NCBI RefSeq assembly: GCF_030687895.1
Contig: NZ_CP117452.1
Location: forward strand, 3,117,501-3,181,500
DNA: 64,000 bases
Reading direction: 5' to 3'
Source of the DNA: Pseudomonas sp. FP198
Lineage (GTDB): Bacteria; Pseudomonadota; Gammaproteobacteria; Pseudomonadales; Pseudomonadaceae
Of the stretch, positions 24,024 through 33,669 are shown in pieces. Position 1 is the first letter of the stretch; each line of letters starts with the position of its first letter. Below the pieces are notes generated by a model. That model saw nothing but the letters and a program-made list of their open reading frames with translations. It had not been told where the DNA came from and made no database searches. The translations under genes and the position numbers were made by a program.

Positions 24024-24917
24024 ATGACCACCGAACGCTACGACCAACTCGCCATCTTCTCAGTCGTGGCCCAGGAGCGCAGTTTCACTCGGGCGGCGGC
24101 CAGGCTTGGCATGTCGCAACCGGCACTGAGTCGGGCGATGCGACAACTGGAAGAACGGCTGGGAGTCCGGCTGTTGTCGCGTACCACGCGAAGTGTTGCC
24201 CCGACTGAAGCGGGCGAACGGCTGTTGCGGGTGGTTGCGCCGCGGTTTGAAGAGATCGATCAGGAGATGGCGATGCTCAGTGAGTTTCGCGATAAACCGG
24301 CCGGTAAATTGCGCATCACCGCTGGCGAGCATTCTGCAATCACCGTGCTCCAGCCGGTTCTCGCCAAGCTGCTGCCGGACAATCCCGACCTGAACATCGA
24401 GATCATCGTCGACTACGCCTTTACCGACATCGTCGCTGAGGGGTTCGATGCCGGCGTGCGGCTCGGCCCGCAGGTCGCCAAGGACATGATCGCCATGCGC
24501 ATCGGCCCCGACATGCGCATGGCGGTCGTCGGCTCGCCGGCGTACTTCGCCCAACATCCCAAGCCGCTGATTCCAAACGACCTGACGGCGCACGATTGCA
24601 TCAACCTGCGCATGCCGACCCATGGCGGCCTGTATGTCTGGGAATTCGAGAAAAGCGGTCATGAACTGCAAGTCCGGGTAGAAGGCCAACTGGTTTTCAA
24701 CACGATTGCCATGCGCCTGGAGGCGGCGCTCCAGGGCTTGGGGCTGGCCTTCATGCCGGAAGATCTGGTGCAGGACGCTGTCGCGCAAGGCCGGCTGATC
24801 CGGGTTCTGGAGGATTGGTGCGAGCCGTTTTCCGGCTATCATCTGTACTACCCGAGTCGCCGCCAGACTTCACCGGCCTTCACGCTGCTGCGCGAAGCCT
24901 TGCGTTACGAGGACTGA
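24024..24917 (+). CDS. LysR-family transcriptional regulator
   Basis: 297 residues. Helix-turn-helix [22 protein letters not shown] and an effector domain ending [22 protein letters not shown]. Paralogue of the regulator at 20154. Unusually, the neighbouring cupin-CMD gene is convergent and overlaps by 13 bases rather than being divergent. Its regulated gene cannot be read from position alone. Confidence 0.88.
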   Translation: MTTERYDQLAIFSVVAQERSFTRAAARLGMSQPALSRAMRQLEERLGVRLLSRTTRSVAPTEAGERLLRVVAPRFEEIDQEMAMLSEFRDKPAGKLRITAGEHSAITVLQPVLAKLLPDNPDLNIEIIVDYAFTDIVAEGFDAGVRLGPQVAKDMIAMRIGPDMRMAVVGSPAYFAQHPKPLIPNDLTAHDCINLRMPTHGGLYVWEFEKSGHELQVRVEGQLVFNTIAMRLEAALQGLGLAFMPEDLVQDAVAQGRLIRVLEDWCEPFSGYHLYYPSRRQTSPAFTLLREALRYED

Positions 24918-26050
24918 CTGGCATCCAGTGCCTCAGCGGCCTCGCCCTGCTCGTCCAGCAGCTGGATCAATTGGCGCAATTGCGCAGCGCTCAATCCGAC
25001 CCGCAAGCTCGCAGCCATATGTGAACGCAGTTGTGACTCCACCCCTGGGGTCACGGCCAGCGCGGCGACCGTCGCCAGCTCCCGGCTTTGCCAGTCGAGA
25101 TTATCGCGCTCGAAAATATCGCCGAACAGGTGCGTCTGCAGATATTGGTTGATGACCGGGACGAAGTCGAACAGCGGCCCTTGGACAGGCGCGCCGGCGA
25201 TCCGTGTCTGGTTGGCCTTGCCCGCCGCCAGTAATGCATCGCCGGTAGGAATCGGGCGAGTCGGCTCGCGCCCCGGAGCATCCTGCACGCCGCGTTGCTT
25301 TCGGGCCTCCACGACTTTCATCAATTCGCCCAGCGCGTTGAGGCTGCGAGGAAACCCGCTGTAGGCGTAGAGCTGCACCAGGATTTCCTTCGCCTCGCTG
25401 ACGCTGAGGCCCGCATCCAGCCCTGTATTCAAGGCGCTATCGAGAGCCGGCATGTTGCTCGTGGCCATGGCGGCGGCGATCAGCGGAATGGCTCGCTGTT
25501 TGGCCGACAGGGTTTGTGAAACCACCGCAGCATCTGGCTTGGCCGATGATGTCAGCGTTCCACCGGCGCGGTATTGCTCGTCGCTGACCTTCTCCAACCA
25601 CTGCACATTCTTGCCCTCCACCGTGCCGGTCAAGGCTAGATGAGTCATGGCGGTGTCCGGCGCGGCGCCATGCCAATGCTTGACGCCCGCAGGACAAACG
25701 ACCACGTCGCCGGGATGGATTTGCTGCACCGGCTTGCCCCATTCCTGCGTCAGGCCCACGCCGGAGACCACTACCAATCGCTGACCGGCGGGATGGGTAT
25801 GCCAGGCCGAGCGCGCGCCCGGTTCGAAAGTGACGTAGGCGCTAGACGCATTGATCTCTTCCGTTGCTGGGAACAGCGGGTCCACACGCACTTTTCCGCT
25901 GAAATAGTCCGCCGGTCCCGCGGCGGAAGCCTGGCTGCCCGCCCGGCTGATCTGTTGTGAACTGCGCGACTCGCTGGCGCTTTCCGGGCCGGCGGCGTCG
26001 GCAAAAGGCGCCGCCGCGCATAACGCAAGATAAAAGGTGCTTGCCTTCAT
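24905..26050 (-). CDS. Exported cupin plus carboxymuconolactone-decarboxylase-like fusion protein
   Basis: 381 residues. Signal peptide MKASTFYLALCAAAPFADAA, then a cupin (residues about 60-150) with WHTHPAGQRLVVVSGVG and HPGDVVVCPAGVKHWHG giving His/Gln/His metal ligands, then a carboxymuconolactone-decarboxylase-like pair of repeats (SVSEAKEILVQLYAYSGFP and ELATVAALAVTPG). In AhpD-like members a Cys-x2-Cys is used, absent here. GAGAGG precedes ATG 26050. Possibly a periplasmic detoxification or ring-cleavage-product enzyme; fusion proteins of this type are uncharacterised as far as I know. Confidence 0.82.
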   Translation of the reverse strand: MKASTFYLALCAAAPFADAAGPESASESRSSQQISRAGSQASAAGPADYFSGKVRVDPLFPATEEINASSAYVTFEPGARSAWHTHPAGQRLVVVSGVGLTQEWGKPVQQIHPGDVVVCPAGVKHWHGAAPDTAMTHLALTGTVEGKNVQWLEKVSDEQYRAGGTLTSSAKPDAAVVSQTLSAKQRAIPLIAAAMATSNMPALDSALNTGLDAGLSVSEAKEILVQLYAYSGFPRSLNALGELMKVVEARKQRGVQDAPGREPTRPIPTGDALLAAGKANQTRIAGAPVQGPLFDFVPVINQYLQTHLFGDIFERDNLDWQSRELATVAALAVTPGVESQLRSHMAASLRVGLSAAQLRQLIQLLDEQGEAAEALDASQSS

Positions 26051-26208
26051 TGGGTTTGCCTCTCTTTGGATACCGTCGAGAAGCAAACTACCCGTGCAGC
26101 ATTGATCGATAAACCACGGCAATGGCATAGGACTCATATCGAAATCACATAAATAAGCCAGTACGAGAGCGGCGGGCTGCCCTATCTACACGAATGAATG
26201 AATCAACC

Positions 26209-26354
26209 GTGGCGAGGGAGCTTGCTCCCGCTGAGCCGGTCCGACGCTTCGGGCGAAGCGGCCCTGAACCAGCATCTCCGTTTTACCAGGCACACCGCAT
26301 TGCTCGGTTTTGCGGCGGCTGCGCCACCGAGCGGGAGCAAGCTCCCTCGCCACG
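26209..26354. repeat. REP pair (REPIN), GTGGCGAGGGAGC family
   Basis: Inverted arms at 26209-26231 and 26330-26354 with a 100-bp centre. It occupies a third of the 453-base gap between the cupin fusion gene and the AraC gene; the remaining bases hold no feature I can name. Confidence 0.85.
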
Positions 26355-26503
26355 GTGGGTGTATTGGCATCGGAGAGTCAGCCCGGGGGCCGACAGCGGC
26401 AGCCAATAGGGCGCCTGACTATGCGCTTTTGAGCAAACGCGGCTAGGCATGCTCTGCGCGTATAGTCGACTCTGACGCCGACCGCGCCTCCAAGAGCCCC
26501 CCC

Positions 26504-27373
26504 GTGTCTGAGCTACCAAACGATTACGCCTGCAAAAAACGCTTCGACGCTGTACTGGCGTATATCGATGCCAATCTGGAGGGTGATCTGTCGATAACGA
26601 CGTTAAGTCATGTGGCGAACTTCTCGGCGTTTCACTTTCATCGCCAGTTCACGGCGTACATGGGCGTGCCTGTTTCGCGCTACGTCCAGCTGATGCGGCT
26701 ACGACGCGCGGCGCACCGCCTGGTCGCGTCTGCCGATTATTCGGTACTGGACGCCGCGCTGGATGCGGGCTTCAAGAGCCCCGAGGCATTCTCCAGGGCG
26801 TTTGGCCGGGCGTTCGGCGCAGCGCCAAGCGTGTTCAGGAAGAATGCAAACTGGCAGGTCTGGAATAAGGTGTTTGCCATCCCTCATTTCTCCAGGACAC
26901 TTTTCATGCAAGTACGCATCATCGAAATCCCTGAAATCAACGTAGCGGCCCTTGAGCACCGCGGACCGCCCGGGCTGGTCAATGCGAGCGTCCGCCAGTT
27001 CATCGAGTGGCGCATGCGCAGCGGCCAGTCGCCCGTGGTATCAAGCCGCACGTTCGGCATTCCTTATGGCAATCCCGATACGACGCCTGCGCACGCCTTC
27101 CGATTTGCGATCTGCGGTGAGATTCACGAAGACGTGACGCCGAATGAGTTCGGCGTAGGCCCACTCGTCATTCCCGGCGGCCGCTACGTCGTGGTACGCC
27201 ATGCGGGGTCGCCCGATCATATCGGCGAAACGATCTACCCGATCTACCGCGACTGGCTCCCCGCGAGCGGTGAGGAGCTGCGTGACCAGCCACTGTTTTT
27301 CCACTACCTGAGCGCCTATCCCGAGACGCCACAGGATCAATGGCAGACTGATGTTTATGTTCCGCTGCGATAG
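26504..27373 (+). CDS. AraC-family regulator with GyrI-like effector domain
   Basis: 289 residues. N-terminal AraC double helix-turn-helix (residues about 12-110: LSHVANFSAFHFHRQFTAYM and AALDAGFKSPEAFSRAFGRAF) followed by a GyrI-like small-molecule domain (from MQVRIIEIPEINVAALEHRG to the end, with PGGRYVVVRHAG and YRDWLPASGEEL). It belongs to the Rob-type layout, which usually senses hydrophobic compounds. The start is GTG at 26504. No divergent target gene is adjacent. Confidence 0.88.
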   Translation: MSELPNDYACKKRFDAVLAYIDANLEGDLSITTLSHVANFSAFHFHRQFTAYMGVPVSRYVQLMRLRRAAHRLVASADYSVLDAALDAGFKSPEAFSRAFGRAFGAAPSVFRKNANWQVWNKVFAIPHFSRTLFMQVRIIEIPEINVAALEHRGPPGLVNASVRQFIEWRMRSGQSPVVSSRTFGIPYGNPDTTPAHAFRFAICGEIHEDVTPNEFGVGPLVIPGGRYVVVRHAGSPDHIGETIYPIYRDWLPASGEELRDQPLFFHYLSAYPETPQDQWQTDVYVPLR

Positions 27374-27471
27374 GGATTGTGAACCAGCCAAGGACAGATG
27401 AGGTTGGTGACGATTTGTCATGGGTTTTGCGGTGGGGCGCACACTCGGTGCCCCCTTGGAAAACTAAGCCA

Positions 27472-27915
27472 TCACTCTTGCGAACGAATACGCTCCACCA
27501 GCCGCGCCTGCAACGCTTCAAGCTCCTGCGGATCAGCCTTGCCCCGTCCATGAGCCTCAGGCGCCGCGCCTTCCCAGCGCGGAATGATGTGGACGTGGAT
27601 GTGATAGACCGTTTGCCCGGCGGGCGCGCCGTTGAACTGTGCGATCTGCACGCCATCCGGCTGCAGCTCGTCGACGAGGATCCGTGTGAGGCGTTGCGCC
27701 GCCAACATCATCTTGCCCAGCACCGCGGGGTCTACATCAAGGATGTTGCGCGCCTGGACCGCCTTCGGGATGACGAGCACATGACCGCGCGACTGCGGAA
27801 AAATATCGAGGAAGGCCAGCACATCGGCGTCTTCGTAGATTTTATAACAGGGCGCTTCGCCGCGAAGAATCAGCGCAAAGATGTTCTGCGGATCGTATTG
27901 GCCGTACAAGCTCAT
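27472..27915 (-). CDS. HIT-family nucleotide hydrolase/transferase
   Basis: 147 residues with the histidine triad HIHVHIIP, an N-terminal IFALILRGEAPCYKIYED and DIFPQSRGHVLVIPK, all typical of Hint-type purine-nucleoside phosphoramidases. The start at 27915 (MSLYGQYDP) is preferred over one five codons upstream. It lies 21 bp after the receiver gene on the same strand and may be co-transcribed with the kinase-receiver pair. Confidence 0.9.
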   Translation of the reverse strand: MSLYGQYDPQNIFALILRGEAPCYKIYEDADVLAFLDIFPQSRGHVLVIPKAVQARNILDVDPAVLGKMMLAAQRLTRILVDELQPDGVQIAQFNGAPAGQTVYHIHVHIIPRWEGAAPEAHGRGKADPQELEALQARLVERIRSQE

Positions 27916-27936
27916 GGTTGCTCCTCGCAAAATACT

Positions 27937-28299
27937 TCAACTTTTCAGCGTCAGCGCTATCTTCAGCTGCAATTCGTTTTCGGAAAAGGGCTTGTGCAGA
28001 ACCGGACATTGGGCGAAGTCGGCGGGCAGGCCGCTGGCGCCGTATCCGGTGCTGAACAGGAAAGGAACGCTGCGAGCACGCAGGATATCAGCCACCGGGA
28101 ACACCCGTTCGCCAGCCAGATTGACGTCCAGGATTGCCAGGTCAACCTCGAGGGTGTCGGCTTTTTCTCGAGCCTGGGCGAGTCGTGGGACTGACGCCAC
28201 CACCGTGCAGCCCAGCTCTTCGAGCATTTCCTCGATCAGCATGGCGACCGCGCCTTCGTCCTCGACAAGCAGAACCCTGATACCAGCAAACGGGGTCAT
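27937..28299 (-). CDS. Single-domain response regulator (CheY-like)
   Basis: 120-residue receiver domain: acidic pocket ED at 13-14, phosphoacceptor Asp58 in LAILDVNLAG, Thr/Ser region FLFSTGYG, and Lys103 in LHKPFSE. No output domain. Its start overlaps the kinase stop by four bases, so it is the partner of the HWE kinase. Such stand-alone receivers often act by protein contact or phosphate relay. Confidence 0.92.
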   Translation of the reverse strand: MTPFAGIRVLLVEDEGAVAMLIEEMLEELGCTVVASVPRLAQAREKADTLEVDLAILDVNLAGERVFPVADILRARSVPFLFSTGYGASGLPADFAQCPVLHKPFSENELQLKIALTLKS

Positions 28300-30479
28300 G
28301 CCGACTGCTCAACGACCATGAACGAGAAGCGACAGAGAACGCCCTCAGGTGCAAAAGTCAGGACAAAAATTCCGCCAAGATCGCGCTCGATGCAGCGCTT
28401 CATCAACCGCGAACCGAGCCCTTCACGTTCCGGCGGGAACACTGGAGGGCCGCCCTGCTCGCGCCAATCCAAGGTCAGCAAGGTGCCGTTCGATTGCGGC
28501 TGGACGTTCCAGTTCAGCGAAAGCCTGCCCGTCTCGACCGACATCGCGCCGTACTTGAGGGCGTTGATTGCCAGTTCGTTGAGGGTCATGGTCAGGCCGA
28601 GCGCGACCCGAGTGTCGACGTCGATGGCATCACCCTCGATGGTGATACGGCCAGGGTCGGCCCCGAATATGGGCATCAGCACTTCATGGGCCAGGGAGGC
28701 CAGGGGCGTTTGGCCCCAATGCCGCCTCGTCAACAGATCGTGGGCGCGGGACAACGCGAGAAGCCGGGCTTCGAAACGGTTGTAACCATCCTTGGCATCC
28801 ACTGCATTGCGGGCGGTCTGGGCCGCCAGGGATTGCACCGTGGCCAGGGTATTCTTGACCCGGTGGTTGAGCTCGTCGATCAGGGTTTTCTGCCGGTCTT
28901 CGGCCTGCTTGCGCTCGGAGATGTCCACCAGCATGTTGATGGCGCCGACCAGGTTGCCCTGCGCGTCGTGTAGCGGCGTGGGATACGGCGCGAACGGGAC
29001 CCGGCTGCCGTCGGGACGCTCCGCGACTGCCTCGACCCCGCGTATCGGCCGGTTTTCCTTCAAGGCCACTGCCATCGGGCACTGGTCGTGGGGCAGGAAA
29101 TGGCCATCGGTGGTGAACAGTTTCCAGGTCACGCACCAAAGGTCGCCCAGTTCAGGCGTACGCCCCGACAACTCGACCGCCGCCCGGTTGAAAAAATTGA
29201 TCCGACCTTGCGCGTCCGTGGTGTAGACCGCCGCGGGCAGCGCCTCGAGCAGGTTGCGCATATGCCGCTCGCTTTCGAGGATCTGGTTTTCCATGCGCCG
29301 CGCCTGCGTGACATCCTGGATAACCCGCACGCCATAACGAAACACGCCTTGGGAGTCCCGGACCGATGAGCTGTGGATGTCCAGGTAGACGGTTTCGCCG
29401 TCAGGCTTGAAGGCCCGTTTGCGCAGCACGTAGTTATCCAGCTCGCCCGCCACTTGGCGCGCATACAGCGCGGCGTCTTCGTCGGTGCTGTCGGAGTGGG
29501 TATACCCCAGGAAAGTCATGTTCAGCAGTTCTTCGCGCGAGCGCCCGAGCATGTTGCAGAGCGCATCGTTGACCCGCAACAGACGGCCATCCGCCCCGGC
29601 TTCGGCAATGCCGATAGTCGCCGCCTCGTAGGTCGCGGACAACCGGTCGTCGCTCTCCTGGCGTGCCGTCTCGGCCGCATGGACCGAGGTCACGTCCACG
29701 GTGAAACACCGGGTGTTGAAAAGCTTGCCGTCCTCGAACCGCCCGTTGGAGGTGATGGTGACATGCTTGATCGAACCATCCTTGGCTCGAAGGCGAGCAG
29801 GATAGTCTTCCAGGCATTCGCCGTTGCTCAATTTGCTCAGGATGTCGCCGATGACCGGCTCATCGACATGGAACTCGGTGATGTGGCGGCCGATGTACTC
29901 CTGCGCCGAATAACCGAGCAAGGCCAACTCAGCCTTGTTGGCACGCACAATGGTGCCTTCGCCGCTGACGATGTGCAGGCCCACCGCACTGTTTTCGAAG
30001 AAGTCTTCCAGGTCGGCATTCTTGCGCCGTAGCTCTTCGGCCATCGCGTGGTGCGCCGAGACGTCCTGGAAGCAGTTGATCGCCCCTTGGATAGTGCCCT
30101 GCTCATCTCTCAGGGCCCGGATGTTCACCAGCGCGACGATCCGCGTCCCGTCAGGACGCTCGATGAACACTTCCTGGTTGCGCGTCGCCGTACCCGACTC
30201 CAGCGCCCAGGCCATCGGGCAATCTTCCAGTGCCAACGGCGTACCGTCGGCCAGGAACAGGCGATAGGAACCGCAAAAACGGTCACCGCCCTCGCCTAAT
30301 ATCGGCGCTCGTCCCCACAAGGTGGCCGCCTCGCTGTTGTAGCGGACCAGCCAGCCGTTGTGATCACACAGATACACCGCGCCAGGAATGGCGTCGAGCG
30401 CGTTTGCGCCCATCGCCACAAGCCCTTCATATTCGCTCGGTGTACGCGTCTCCCTGGGAAACGCTTCAATAGTCGACAT
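28296..30479 (-). CDS. Multi-PAS HWE-family sensor histidine kinase
   Basis: 727-residue soluble kinase with no membrane segment. Four PAS-type regions are visible (about 25-140, 150-270, 280-395 and 405-525), two with PAC-like ends. The HWE/HisKA_2 kinase core follows, with H-box ELNHRVKNTLATVQ (His539), N-box LNELAINALKYGA and the WxE motif LDWREQGG. HWE kinases include light- and stress-sensing proteins. No flavin-binding Cys motif (NCRFLQ) was seen, so light sensing is not supported. ATG 30479 is preferred over 30593. Confidence 0.9.
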   Translation of the reverse strand: MSTIEAFPRETRTPSEYEGLVAMGANALDAIPGAVYLCDHNGWLVRYNSEAATLWGRAPILGEGGDRFCGSYRLFLADGTPLALEDCPMAWALESGTATRNQEVFIERPDGTRIVALVNIRALRDEQGTIQGAINCFQDVSAHHAMAEELRRKNADLEDFFENSAVGLHIVSGEGTIVRANKAELALLGYSAQEYIGRHITEFHVDEPVIGDILSKLSNGECLEDYPARLRAKDGSIKHVTITSNGRFEDGKLFNTRCFTVDVTSVHAAETARQESDDRLSATYEAATIGIAEAGADGRLLRVNDALCNMLGRSREELLNMTFLGYTHSDSTDEDAALYARQVAGELDNYVLRKRAFKPDGETVYLDIHSSSVRDSQGVFRYGVRVIQDVTQARRMENQILESERHMRNLLEALPAAVYTTDAQGRINFFNRAAVELSGRTPELGDLWCVTWKLFTTDGHFLPHDQCPMAVALKENRPIRGVEAVAERPDGSRVPFAPYPTPLHDAQGNLVGAINMLVDISERKQAEDRQKTLIDELNHRVKNTLATVQSLAAQTARNAVDAKDGYNRFEARLLALSRAHDLLTRRHWGQTPLASLAHEVLMPIFGADPGRITIEGDAIDVDTRVALGLTMTLNELAINALKYGAMSVETGRLSLNWNVQPQSNGTLLTLDWREQGGPPVFPPEREGLGSRLMKRCIERDLGGIFVLTFAPEGVLCRFSFMVVEQSA

Positions 30480-30666
30480 CTCTATCCCCAATCCGCCTGG
30501 CTGAATGCGCCTGCTACACAACGACCCGGTAGCTCCTGAGTCGGCGAACCCAGCCCGGATGATTCCTCTACATGCCGGCGCGGATTTTTTCATGCAGCTG
30601 CAATGGATACTAGATCCTTATTCAATCTGCGAGTTCAGGAAAATTCGGCTGCATGGCACGCCAGTC

Positions 30667-31506
30667 TCAAAACCGGAACAACGCGCAGGGCGTTTCTACC
30701 ATAAGCGCGCGCATAAACGGCAAAGAAATCTGCAAATCGTGTAACTGGCGCATCACCGTATCGAAGCTCACGACTGCCTCGTGTTGTGTATGCGGCCAGT
30801 CACTCCCCCATACCAGGCGATGGGCGCCGAAACTCTGCTCCAGCAGGCCCAATGCGGCCCTGGCAAATGCCAGGTTCTGTCGATCCGTGCCCGCCAGCCG
30901 GTAGATGCCGGAGACCTTCAGCCAGACTTGGCCACTGGCGCCCAGCGCCATCAGCTCGGGATATCCCGGTTGGGCAAGGCCCGAACGGGCATCGGGGCGA
31001 CCGAAGTGGTCGACCACCAAGCGGACGCCGAACGGCATCAACTGGCGAATCAGTCCCGGCAGATGTTCTACCGGGGCATGCAATTCGACATGCCAATCCA
31101 ATTCGGCAAGGTGACCAAGGAACTCTTTCCACAGGGTTTCTCGAAAGTCGGGCGAGGCCGTGCCCATCAGGTTCAAGCGAACGCCGACCACGCCCAGCCG
31201 CGCCATCTCCTCCAGCTCGACTCGGCTGATATCCGGTTCCACCACCACGACCCCGCGCAATTGCTCCGGCGCCTGCCCCAGCGCGGCGAGCAGGTAGCGG
31301 TTATCGCTGCCGAGAAAGCTCGGCTGGACCAGCACTCCATGGCTCAAGCCATGGGTCTGCAGTTGGTCCAGGTATTGCGCAAGCGTAGCGTCATAGGCCG
31401 GTGTGTAGCGCCGCACGGCAGCCAGTTCCAGCTCACGGCTGAACACGTGGGCATGGCAGTCGATGCCGGTCATCGACGTAGTACAGGAATCAAGCATGGT
31501 TCTCAT
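30667..31506 (-). CDS. Amidohydrolase-family lactonase (2-pyrone-4,6-dicarboxylate-hydrolase-like)
   Basis: 279-residue TIM-barrel metal-dependent hydrolase: HxH metal motif in IDCHAHVFS, VDHFGRPD and the catalytic Asp in WGSDWPHTQ. The closest group is LigI/COG3618-type hydrolases of lactones from aromatic breakdown. Start could be ATG 31506 or 31497; neither has a strong ribosome site. It is 18 bp downstream of the MFS gene, so the transporter and hydrolase probably serve one substrate. Confidence 0.82.
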   Translation of the reverse strand: MRTMLDSCTTSMTGIDCHAHVFSRELELAAVRRYTPAYDATLAQYLDQLQTHGLSHGVLVQPSFLGSDNRYLLAALGQAPEQLRGVVVVEPDISRVELEEMARLGVVGVRLNLMGTASPDFRETLWKEFLGHLAELDWHVELHAPVEHLPGLIRQLMPFGVRLVVDHFGRPDARSGLAQPGYPELMALGASGQVWLKVSGIYRLAGTDRQNLAFARAALGLLEQSFGAHRLVWGSDWPHTQHEAVVSFDTVMRQLHDLQISLPFMRALMVETPCALFRF

Positions 31507-31524
31507 CTATCGAAATTGAAGTGA

Positions 31525-32814
31525 TCAGGCCCGGGCGCTCTCGCTGGCAGGTGCCACGCCAGGCGCTGGCGACGCAGTTGCTTCCAGGCTGCGGCCGCGG
31601 GTTTCCGGCAGGCAAAGCGCCGCGAGCACAGCCACGCCGTAGGCGATGCCGGCATCAATGCCGATGGCTGATCCCAGGGACATGGAATCGCTCATGTGCC
31701 CCACCAGGAACGGGAATACCGCCGACAGCACCCGGCCGAAGTTGTAGCAGAAACCGACGCCGGCACCGCGTACATCCGCCGGGTACAACTCGTTGAAGAA
31801 CGCCCCGAGGCTGGCCGGAATGCCGGCTGCGAAAAAGCCGAGCGGAAAGCCCAGGAACAACATCTGCGTGTTGCTCAACGGCAGGAATACGTAGCACTGC
31901 ACGGTCACCACACAGCACAGCGCGAACAGCAGGATGTTCTTGCGCCGGCCGATGCGATCGATCAGCAAGCCACTGACTACACAACCGCACCAGAAGGCAA
32001 AGATGATCACCGCCAGGTAGCCGCCGGAGTTGAGCACCGACAGGTTGCGCTCGGTCTTGAGGAAGGTCGGCAGCCACGTCATCACCGCGTGATAACCGCC
32101 GTGGGCACCCAACCCCAGTAAACCGCCGAACAGGGTCACGCGAATCAGTTCCGGGCGAAAGATGCCGCCCAGGGACTTGAAGAAGCTCTGCGGGATCGCC
32201 TGTTCCTTTTGCAGGCGCTGGAAGCTGTCCGGCTCCTCGACGTTGCGCCGTACCCAGATGATCAGGAACGATGGCAGCAGGCCGACGATGAACATCACCC
32301 GCCAGGCCATGTCCTGCGGCACCAGGGAGTAGATCAGCGTAAAGACCCCGACCGCCAGCCCCCAACCCACTGCCCAGGCGCTCTGGACCGTGCCCATGAC
32401 CTTGCCGCGGTATTTCGGATTGATGGTCTCGGCCATCAGCACCGCGCCGGCCGCCCACTCTCCGCCAATGCCAAAGCCCTGCAATGCCTTGACGATCAAC
32501 AGTTGGTGGAAGCCCGTGACGAACGCCGACAGGAAGGTGAAAAACGAGAACCACAGGATCATCCATTGCAGCGTGCGCACCCGGCCATAACGGTCGGACA
32601 GCGTCCCGCCGACCCAGCCACCGAGGGCCGAGGTCACCAGCGTAACGCCGCTGATCAGCCCCGCATCGCCCTTGGACAAGGCGAACGCGGCGATCAACGC
32701 CGGTATCGCCAGGCCGAACATCTGGACTTCCAGCGCGTCGAGCGACCAGCCGCCAAAACACGCCCAAAACGTCTTGCGCTCCCGCGAAGTGATCTGGCGA
32801 TACCAACTGAACAT
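31525..32814 (-). CDS. MFS transporter, aromatic-acid/sialic-acid-type proton symporter
   Basis: 429 residues and 12 predicted helices. Family motifs are GGTLSDRYGRVRTLQ (loop 2-3), GFGIGGEWAAGAVLMAE (helix 4), RRNVEEPDSF at the central loop and IDRIGRRKNILL (loop 8-9). This pattern is shared by uptake permeases for carboxylates. Same strand as, and directly upstream of, the amidohydrolase. Confidence 0.87.
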   Translation of the reverse strand: MFSWYRQITSRERKTFWACFGGWSLDALEVQMFGLAIPALIAAFALSKGDAGLISGVTLVTSALGGWVGGTLSDRYGRVRTLQWMILWFSFFTFLSAFVTGFHQLLIVKALQGFGIGGEWAAGAVLMAETINPKYRGKVMGTVQSAWAVGWGLAVGVFTLIYSLVPQDMAWRVMFIVGLLPSFLIIWVRRNVEEPDSFQRLQKEQAIPQSFFKSLGGIFRPELIRVTLFGGLLGLGAHGGYHAVMTWLPTFLKTERNLSVLNSGGYLAVIIFAFWCGCVVSGLLIDRIGRRKNILLFALCCVVTVQCYVFLPLSNTQMLFLGFPLGFFAAGIPASLGAFFNELYPADVRGAGVGFCYNFGRVLSAVFPFLVGHMSDSMSLGSAIGIDAGIAYGVAVLAALCLPETRGRSLEATASPAPGVAPASESARA

Positions 32815-32937
32815 GATTCTTATCCTTATGAGTGGAACAAAAGGCAGCCGAGAGCGAACCGCGCCGCTACAGGGCCAGTCAGGAAAAACACACAGGGCAA
32901 GGGCAGCGGCGTTCGAGACGCCGCTAGCCCGCCAACG

Positions 32938-33669
32938 TCAGCGGATCTCGACGCTGTAGCGGAAATGCTCGGCATGCCCGCGCGAACGGCGCCATTCCAG
33001 CGGGTTGCCGGCGTAATCACGGGCCAGGCGCTCGATCACCACCACCGGGCTGTTGACCGGAACCTGCAACAAGCGCGCGTGCACCTCGTTGACCGATTCG
33101 GCGGTGAGGGTTTCCTGCGCGTAGGCAACCACCTGCCCGCAGACTTCCTCGTAGATGGGATAGAGCAGCGGCCCTTTCTGGCTCAGATCGATCTCCAGCA
33201 ACGACTGGAATCGGCTGCGGGGCAGCCAGATTTCTTCGGCGAGCACCGGCTTGACTTCCAGCAGACGTACCCGGACGATGCGGATCACCGGCGCATCGAC
33301 CGGCAACCCCAAGGCCTGCGCGACCGCCGACGGCGCCGCCACCGGCTCGACAGAGAGGATGCGACTCTCCGGAACCCGACGCTCACCGGACGCCGATTGA
33401 AAGCGAAAGAAACGAAACAACGATGACTGGAACTGGGGACGACGAATGAAGGTGCCCCGCCCTTGCTGGCGCTCCAGGATGCCCTCGCTGACCAAGGCAT
33501 CAATTGCCTTGCGCACGGTTCCGGTGGACAGCTGGTATTCGGCTGACAACGCTGCCTCGGTGGGAATCGCCTCCCCCGGACGCCAGCGATTGTTGGCGAT
33601 CTGCTCCGCCAACTGGTCACGCAAACGTTGATAAAGCGGCAGGCGGGCGTCGCTTGACAGGGCGTTCAT
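32938..33669 (-). CDS. GntR/HutC-family transcriptional regulator
   Basis: 243 residues. N-terminal winged helix (PLYQRLRDQLAEQIANNRW, LSTGTVRKAIDALVSEGIL, QQGRGTFI) and a UTRA ligand domain (RILSVEPVAAPSAVAQALG, LAEEIWLPRSRFQSL, VVVIERLARDYAGNPLEWR). It lies 123 bp upstream of the MFS gene on the same strand and probably represses the MFS-amidohydrolase unit until its substrate is present. Confidence 0.9.
   Translation of the reverse strand: MNALSSDARLPLYQRLRDQLAEQIANNRWRPGEAIPTEAALSAEYQLSTGTVRKAIDALVSEGILERQQGRGTFIRRPQFQSSLFRFFRFQSASGERRVPESRILSVEPVAAPSAVAQALGLPVDAPVIRIVRVRLLEVKPVLAEEIWLPRSRFQSLLEIDLSQKGPLLYPIYEEVCGQVVAYAQETLTAESVNEVHARLLQVPVNSPVVVIERLARDYAGNPLEWRRSRGHAEHFRYSVEIR

Noticed and set aside
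27434..27454. GGGGCGC/GTGCCCC hairpin as terminator of the AraC gene
   Set aside because: Short stem with a G-U pair and no T-run on either strand.
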